DNA from: JAFGED01 sp964551295
GTDB lineage: Bacteria; Chloroflexota; Anaerolineae; B4-G1
Direction of reading: 5' to 3'
NCBI GenBank assembly: GCA_964551295.1
Contig: CAZKDJ010000221.1
Location: forward strand, 1 to 6,532
Length of the DNA stretch: 6,532 bases
Shown piece after piece: positions 1-5,300 of the stretch. The stretch's first letter is position 1; each line of letters starts with the position of its first letter. The translations under genes and the position numbers were made by a program. The notes beneath the pieces are model-generated. The model saw only the letters and a program-made list of their open reading frames with translations, searched no databases and had not been told where the DNA came from.

Positions 1-1582
1 GTGTGCGGGCCCGGCCCGAGATCGGCGACTGCGTCAGGTTGGCGATGCGCGCGTGGAGCGTGGCCGTCGTACCGGAGGCGTACTCGACGAAGGACGGCTG
101 CGCGCCCACCTCCACCACGTCCAGGTAGGCGTCCAGCCCGCGCAGGGCCGCGGTGGCCTGCGTGTGGACGTAGGACAAGATGCCATCTTGTCCTACAGCC
201 TGCACGTCGGCTACCAGGGAAAAGTCGCCTACCTCCATCGGGGTGGCGACGACGGGCACGGAAAAGGCCTGGCCGGCGGCGAGCGTGACGGTGAAGGGGG
301 ATTGGAGATTGGAGATTGGGGACCCGTCCTGAGCGGAGCCGAAGGATTGGAGATTGACGGTGTAGGCCGTGAGCTGTGTGCCCCGGTTTTGCAGGGAGAG
401 GGTGTAGGTGACGGGTTTGCCGATGAGCGTGAAGGTGGAGCCGGGTTGGAAAGCCACGTTGACGCCGTGATGGGCGACGCCGCACACCTGGTCTTGCAGG
501 TCGGCGACAGCGACTTGCAGCGCGCTCAGATCGGAGAACAATGCAGCATCGCAGGTGGCGTGTCCCCCAATGGCGTCGCCGAGGGCGAGCAGATCGCCGC
601 TGACGGCAACCAGGGGATCATCTTCGAACGCGTGCCCCAAAGCGCGGGCAGCGCTCGCCAGCCGGTCGCGCGCACCGGTGGAGAGCGCTCCCTCCCCACA
701 ACTGTACTCCACCTCCTGCACGCTGCTGATCAAAAAGCTCGAGAGGGAAGGCAAAACGGGATCGTCGGGGGCACACAGGAGCAGTTCCCGTGTGGTGACG
801 GCCAGCGCGGGCGCGACGGCCACGGCGTCGACATCGACGGCGGTGTTGTTGATCGGCGTCGGGTCGGGCCCACCCGCGCCGTCGTCGGCAACGGAAACGG
901 TGTTGGTGATGACGTTGACGCCCGCCGCCAACGGGTCGCCCACCTCGACGACGACCGTGCGCTCGGCGATACCGTCCACGTCCAGGTCGAACGCGGGCCA
1001 GGTGACCACGCCGCCCGCCTCGCTCCCACCCTCGCCGGCGGCGACGAAGGTGATGTGATCCGGCAGCGTATCGACGACGGATACGCCGGTGGCTGCCTGC
1101 CGCCCCACGTTGACCACCGTGAGCGTGTAGGTAAGCGCTTGGCCGGCATAGACCTCCGTCTCGCCGTTATCCTTGACCACGGCCAAATCGGGGCCATCGT
1201 GGCCGACGGCAGCCAGATCCAGCTCAGTGACGACGCCGCTGCGCCACGTGCCTAACTGCCCGGCGGCGTAGCCATCGACCTTGAAGAGGACGGCCTGCCC
1301 CTCGCGCCCGCCCTCGACCTGGGTCGTGGCGGGGTCGTCGGCGGGCACGTCGACGACGTAGACCGAGTCGCCGTCGGCCGTCCTGGAGGGAGCCTGGGCT
1401 ACCTGGACCCCCCGCACCCAGGCTGTGACGGGTGTGCCGGCGGGCACGTCCGCCCCATCCAGCGTGACGGCGCCGTAAAAGCTGGATGGCAGCGGCGGCG
1501 CCTCGGCCGCCTGCACCGGCAGCACACCAGCCAGGGTTTGGAGCATCAGCGCCAATGCCAACGCTGTGTTTAGTTTTTTCAT
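1..1582 (-). CDS. Secreted DUF11-repeat surface protein, 3' end outside the window
   Basis: This frame is open without a stop from the ATG at 1582 to the window edge, giving 527 visible residues. The start is supported by a strong ribosome binding site and by a typical signal peptide: MKK, a hydrophobic stretch to about residue 22, then VQA before a likely cleavage at residue 25/26. Residues ~33-125 form a beta-rich domain beginning SSFYGAVTLDG. Residues ~132-250 match the DUF11 (conserved repeat, TIGR01451-like) pattern: DLAVVKDNGE, TYTLTVVNVG, VVDTLPDHITFV, ending near INNTAVDVDAV. Residues ~255-370 are a helix-rich segment with four cysteines (270, 295, 344, 367), plausibly two disulfides. 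A second beta-rich, DUF11-like stretch follows from about 375. DUF11 proteins are exported surface or adhesion proteins. A specific role is not visible here, and a link to the upstream toxin cassette is only positional. GC content is about 70 percent, much higher than the two genes upstream. Two short repeats are built into the coding frame. Confidence 0.85.
   Translation of the reverse strand, partial: MKKLNTALALALMLQTLAGVLPVQAAEAPPLPSSFYGAVTLDGADVPAGTPVTAWVRGVQVAQAPSRTADGDSVYVVDVPADDPATTQVEGGREGQAVLFKVDGYAAGQLGTWRSGVVTELDLAAVGHDGPDLAVVKDNGETEVYAGQALTYTLTVVNVGRQAATGVSVVDTLPDHITFVAAGEGGSEAGGVVTWPAFDLDVDGIAERTVVVEVGDPLAAGVNVITNTVSVADDGAGGPDPTPINNTAVDVDAVAVAPALAVTTRELLLCAPDDPVLPSLSSFLISSVQEVEYSCGEGALSTGARDRLASAARALGHAFEDDPLVAVSGDLLALGDAIGGHATCDAALFSDLSALQVAVADLQDQVCGVAHHGVNVAFQPGSTFTLIGKPVTYTLSLQNRGTQLTAYTVNLQSFGSAQDGSPISNLQSPFTVTLAAGQAFSVPVVATPMEVGDFSLVADVQAVGQDGILSYVHTQATAALRGLDAYLDVVEVGAQPSFVEYASGTTATLHARIANLTQSPISGRART
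170..196. repeat. 27-base in-frame palindromic element inside the DUF11 gene
   Basis: Arms GTAGGACAAGAT (170-181) and ATCTTGTCCTAC (185-196) are perfect 12-base reverse complements around a 3-base loop. On the coding strand the element starts and ends exactly at codon boundaries and encodes VGQDGILSY (residues 463-471). A perfect 12-base stem is not expected from coding constraint alone. This looks like a dispersed REP-like palindrome that inserted without breaking the frame, although mobility cannot be shown from one copy. Confidence 0.75.
300..356. repeat. GATTGGA heptamer array with a 45-base in-frame insert in the DUF11 gene
   Basis: Three tandem heptamers GATTGGA, GATTGGA, GATTGGG occupy 300-320. 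The segment GACCCGTCCTGAGCGGAGCC and GAAG follow (321-344), and GATTGGA then recurs at 345-351. The 12-mer GATTGGAGATTG occurs at 300-311 and again at 345-356, exactly 45 bases apart, so the material between equals 15 codons. In the protein it adds a low-complexity, Ser/Gln/Gly-rich stretch (about residues 413-428, containing NLQS twice). The TCCT...AGGA ends of the inner segment recall short repeats abundant in some Chloroflexota genomes. That similarity is from memory only. Confidence 0.7.
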
Positions 1583-1586
1583 CGTA

Positions 1587-1596
1587 CCCTCTCCTC
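1587..1596 (-). promoter_or_regulatory. Ribosome binding site of the DUF11 gene
   Basis: The minus strand reads GAGGAGAGGG four bases before the ATG at 1582. The AGGAG core lies about 8 bases from the start, which is ideal spacing. This fixes the start and with it the signal peptide. Confidence 0.8.
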
Positions 1597-1598
1597 GT

Positions 1599-1632
1599 TC
1601 GGAGGCAGTCGAGTACTTGATTTCGCCTCCGA
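1599..1632 (-). promoter_or_regulatory. Inverted repeat in the 5' leader of the DUF11 gene
   Basis: TCGGAGGC and its reverse complement GCCTCCGA form perfect 8-base arms (1625-1632 and 1599-1606) around an 18-base loop. The loop itself holds an imperfect palindrome centred on AGTACT. The structure ends two bases before the ribosome binding site. No T-run follows, so it is not a standard intrinsic terminator. It could be a leader hairpin affecting translation or a protein-binding operator. The role is inferred only from position. Confidence 0.45.
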
Positions 1633-1775
1633 CTCACCCCGATTTTTGCGTCTGTTATCCACACACTGATGGGTTATGTTGAGTCTTGCACCTTGATCCA
1701 GCCTGCTTGCTCGTTCCGAATCGGCCTGAAAGCTCTCCGTGCGGCGGATCCACCTACTCTCCAACCGCACTGCTC

Positions 1776-2357
1776 TTATCGCGGTTTGCGCTTAAGGACC
1801 TGAGGAGACACAGCTGTATCAGGCCAAAGTATGATGTAGTAGTGGTCATCACCTTTGTAGTCACTGACCACGGTATCAAGTCCCCCATACAACACCAGAA
1901 CCCTATACATGCCAGGAGGCACCTTGAATCGCTGGCGACCCGGTCCGGCCGGCGATGATAGGACCATATCCCCAGATTGCACCGCAAGACTACATTCCAC
2001 TACATGGTCCCATTCATCGAACGAAAGATCGGCCGGCCGAGTCGCTGCGAGCTCGATGGTGACGCGGATACTCCCGCCATATCGGGCCGTACCGACCGCG
2101 ACTAGACCAGGCAGGGTATCAAGACGATCACCAAATGCTCGTTCATTCCAGAGAGCACTGGTGTCAACTTGCAACTGTGCATCTTCGACGTAAAACTGGT
2201 GGTGGTCAACCGCAACAACGAACTCTTGTGGGTCTTCCAAGGTCATCACCTCCTCTGCCCGCGAACCCAACATTCTCCACAATAAGTATACCATTCCCAC
2301 AACAGCCGCTATGCTGAGCAAGAACACTGAGCACAGAGTCCTCAAGCGTTTCGGCAA
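1776..2357 (-). CDS. Membrane-anchored ComJ/Nin-like immunity protein (probable NucA-type nuclease inhibitor)
   Basis: This 193-residue protein starts at a TTG, chosen because GGAGG lies six bases upstream; no other in-frame start has such a site. Residues 1-7 are basic (K3, R4, R6). Residues ~8-27 form one transmembrane segment, and residues ~40-193 a predicted beta-rich soluble domain. That domain has landmarks I recognise from the ComJ family (competence protein J, called Nin in Bacillus subtilis): VDHHQFYVED (50-59), a PGLVAVGTARYGG stretch (83-95), WDHVVECSL (116-124), a VPPGMYRVLV strand (146-155) and DDHYYIILWP (170-179). ComJ/Nin inhibits the NucA DNase in B. subtilis. Here the gene starts 27 bases after an Rhs protein with a NucA/NucB-like tip, so toxin and immunity are probably co-transcribed. 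The positive-inside rule puts the domain outside the cytoplasm. The family call rests on remembered motifs and has no alignment behind it; that this protein neutralises the adjacent toxin is inference. Confidence 0.72.
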   Translation of the reverse strand: MPKRLRTLCSVFLLSIAAVVGMVYLLWRMLGSRAEEVMTLEDPQEFVVAVDHHQFYVEDAQLQVDTSALWNERAFGDRLDTLPGLVAVGTARYGGSIRVTIELAATRPADLSFDEWDHVVECSLAVQSGDMVLSSPAGPGRQRFKVPPGMYRVLVLYGGLDTVVSDYKGDDHYYIILWPDTAVSPQVLKRKPR

Positions 2358-2363
2358 AGTCAG

Positions 2364-2368
2364 CCTCC
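2364..2368 (-). promoter_or_regulatory. Ribosome binding site setting the TTG start of the immunity gene
   Basis: GGAGG on the minus strand is followed by six bases (CTGACT) and then TTG at 2357. This site decides between the full-length protein with a membrane anchor and a shorter soluble form from an internal ATG such as residue 38. It lies in the 27-base gap after the Rhs stop codon, which fits translation from a shared transcript. Confidence 0.75.
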
Positions 2369-2384
2369 GTCTGCTACCCCAAGA

Positions 2385-5300
2385 CTACGGCGTAACACCC
2401 GGCATGTAGTACGGCACTACCACAGCCGCAAACGCGGCACCCGGCTCATAGCGGAGATCCCTTTGGTAGAATGTATTGAGTAAGCCGCCTTGGATGTGCT
2501 GTTCAGCGAGAGGGACCCCTGTGGTGAGGGCACCAACCCCACCAAATAACGTTGAGGCATAGGGGTACTCCTCACAGCTGAGAGGCGCATGTTTGCCTGG
2601 CGGGCAGGCTATCGCGCGGTTGGCTAACGTGAGGGGGTTCAATGGCCCGTTGTAGAACAGGAGCATCGGCCGCCCGCGAGCCTGAGCATACACCGTATGC
2701 GCAGCGATCGCGGGCGTCCGGGGCGCCGGGTACAGCAGGATGCCAATCTGACACGGATTCCACCCAGGCCATGTGAGCTCCATCTGTTCCAAACCAAGCC
2801 TATTATATGATAAGGCATAAACCACACTCAGCACATATCGATACTTGCAGGCTACCGCAGCCCCTATTGCGAGGGCACCAACTATCTCTGTAAGGGATCT
2901 CTTCATCATCTCCCAGTTGATGAACGACCATTCAAGCGTTGTAGAGGTGCAGCCACTAGGGTCAGCGTAGTTGACAGGATTGGCAGCAGCATACACATAC
3001 CGATTGACGTCAATTGGCCGATCGACACTACAGCAGCTACAGCACTCGGCCTTGTCTTGGGAGAGGAAGCAGCCTGTGCGCGAGTCATAGTAGCGGGCGC
3101 GCAAGTAGTACAACCCTGTCAGGTCATCGTATCGTTGGCCCGTATACAGATACGGGTTACCCTCCCCCACCCCGCCTAGCAAGTTGCCATAGGCATCGTA
3201 GGCATACTCATGCACGATGTTACCCTCGATATCTACGAGCATACGAGTATTCCTCTGACCATCAGTCAGGTAGTAGCTAGAAACACTACCCTGGGTCTGG
3301 GCGATCACACTCTGGCCAGCTACTACGTAGCTGGCGATAGGCACACCATTGCCATCTGTCTCCAAGACAATGTCTCCGTACCGCGAGTTCTCATCCCAGA
3401 TAAAGTTCGTCACCCCTGTCCCCGTTTCCTGACGCACCCGCCGTCCTTGCCAGTCATAGCCGTAGCCGACTTGGGTTCCGTCGGGTAGTTGCACACTCAC
3501 AAGGCGATCTGCAGCGTCGTACTCGTATACAACAGCGCCAGTATCGTCTCCTATTCCAACCAGATTACCGCGTCCATCATATATATATTGGGCATCATCG
3601 GCGCTGACGAGCTGGTCCATTTCGTTGTAAAGGTAATCCGTACGCACGCCGCTCACAATCATCGAAGTCCGGTTGCCCGCCGGATCGTAGGTGTAAGTGC
3701 TCTCACGAACGACTGCTCCCGAGGCTTCTGACTGCGTCTCACTGATCAGTCGGTAGTCGCCATCGTAGCTCCAGTCAGTCGTCCGGCCGTCCGCTTCGGT
3801 CATACTGAGACGGTTGCCCACAGCATCGAGCACATACTCATAGGATGCAAGCATTATACCGCCTGCGTCTTTTTGGACGACAGACGTCATTCGGTTCAGC
3901 GCATCATAGCCAAAGTTGACCACGATTCCATTGGGGAGCGCCATCCGTGTCAGCATTCCAACATCATCGTAGCCGAAAGTGGTCGTCTCGCTCAATGAGT
4001 TCGTGACACTCACCAACCGATGCTCATGGTCATACGCATACAAAGTCGTCCCAGCAGATGTCGTCAACGAGAGTTGGTTGCCTGCCGCATCATACGAATA
4101 CTGGACTGTCTCGCCATCTGGATTGGTCACTTTGCACAGGCGATCGAGGCCATCATACTCGTACAAAGTGAAACCGTGCGAATCCAGAACGGTTCTCTTT
4201 CTGCCTGTAGGAGTGTAGGTGATGTGCACCGTTCGTCCATCGAAGTAGCTGATCCCTGTGAGTTGATTCCGCTCATCGTACTCATAGGTATTGACCTGCT
4301 CATCGGTCAGATAGTATTGGACAAGATTGCCAACGGCATCATATGAAAACATCTCAAATGAGCCGTCTGGCCACGTCTTCCTCGTCAGGCGGTTCAGCGG
4401 ATCATATTCAAGCAGGATCTGATGGTCATTGGCATCGGTTATGACCACCACGTTCCCGACGGCATCGTGCGCGTAGGATACCGTGTTGCTGAGAGGGTTA
4501 ACCACCGACTGCATTTGTCCTTGTTTGTCATAGGTGTATGTGGTTGTCTTACCGCCCGGATCGGTTCTGCTGACTAGCAAACCGCGCTCATCGTAGCCAC
4601 GATGTTCTGTTGATCCATCAGTGTAGGTCGTCAGTGTTGGCTGTCCACGGGCGTTATACTCGTAGCTGGTTCTACGACCGTTAGCATCAGTGATCGCAAC
4701 CAAGTTGCTAGCTTCGTCGTACTCGTAAGTCGTGATCTGGTCCAAGGAGTTAGTGGTGCTTATGACACGCCCGAAATCGTCATAGGCGTACGTGGTCACG
4801 TTGCCGAGGGGATCCGCCTCCGTGATTCGACGACCAGCACCATCATATGTGTAGCTGATGCTGACCTGGTCCGACGTGCCGACTGCGGACACGACCCCAA
4901 CCAATTGCCCCGCCAAATCATACTCATAGCGAGTAATGCTTCCAGCACGATTTGTTTCAGTCACGACGTTTCCGCGCCAGTTGTAGGCGTAGGTCTCACT
5001 GAGACCGTCAGGATAGCCGATTGCCGTGAGCTGGTTCTTGGCATCACAAGCATATGTGGTTGTCCGACTCATAGCATCGGTCAAGGCGACAACGTTGCCG
5101 TTTGCATCGTGCTTGTAAATCGTTGTCTGGCTGAGAGCGTCAGTTACACTGACGATTCGACCCAATGCATCGTAGGTGTATGTGGTCGTGTTGCCGCGTG
5201 CATCCGTCCGCGACAGCTGATGGCCCAGTGAATCATAGGTGAACACAATGGTGTCTCCCGCCGGATTCGTTTCGGTGATTAGGTTACCATACGTGTCGTA

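Larger units (their letters stand above)
1583..1775. other. Intergenic gap between the immunity gene and the DUF11 gene
   Basis: This 193-base gap separates two genes of the same direction. It contains an 8-base-arm inverted repeat (1599-1632) and the ribosome binding site of the DUF11 gene. I see no intrinsic terminator with a T-run after the immunity gene and no convincing -35/-10 pair. AT-richer words such as GTGTGTGGATAACAG on the minus strand could hold a promoter for the DUF11 gene, but this is weak. A GTG-started frame of 63 codons crosses the gap and looks non-coding. Confidence 0.6.

Noticed and set aside
300..358. GATTGGA repeats as a CRISPR or phase-variation tract
   Set aside because: The units are far too short and adjacent for CRISPR. 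Although heptamers could slip and shift the frame, only three to four copies exist and the present state is in frame, so phase variation is not supported.
53..1255. 400-codon open frame on the plus strand
   Set aside because: It is antisense to the DUF11 gene. That frame has a signal peptide, a strong ribosome binding site and recognisable domains, while the plus-strand product is a Gly/Arg/Asp-rich sequence with no family features, as expected from 70 percent GC DNA.
1224..1664. 146-codon minus-strand frame overlapping the start of the DUF11 gene
   Set aside because: It is a shifted-frame shadow rich in Arg, Gly and Ala. The DUF11 frame with its ATG at 1582 explains the same DNA.
1579..1770. 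63-codon GTG-started frame across the intergenic gap, stop overlapping the DUF11 ATG
   Set aside because: The product is highly charged and Arg-rich, has no recognisable motif, and lacks a good ribosome binding site. The position is suggestive of coupling, but there is too little to call a gene.
1739..1770. Inverted repeat GTGCGG/CCGCAC just after the immunity gene, as a possible terminator
   Set aside because: Six-base arms around a 20-base loop with no T-run; too weak for an intrinsic terminator and likely by chance.
3014..5231. Several plus-strand frames of 80 to 108 codons across the Rhs shell
   Set aside because: All are antisense to the continuous YD-repeat frame and show no family motifs; repeated coding words create recurrent antisense open frames.
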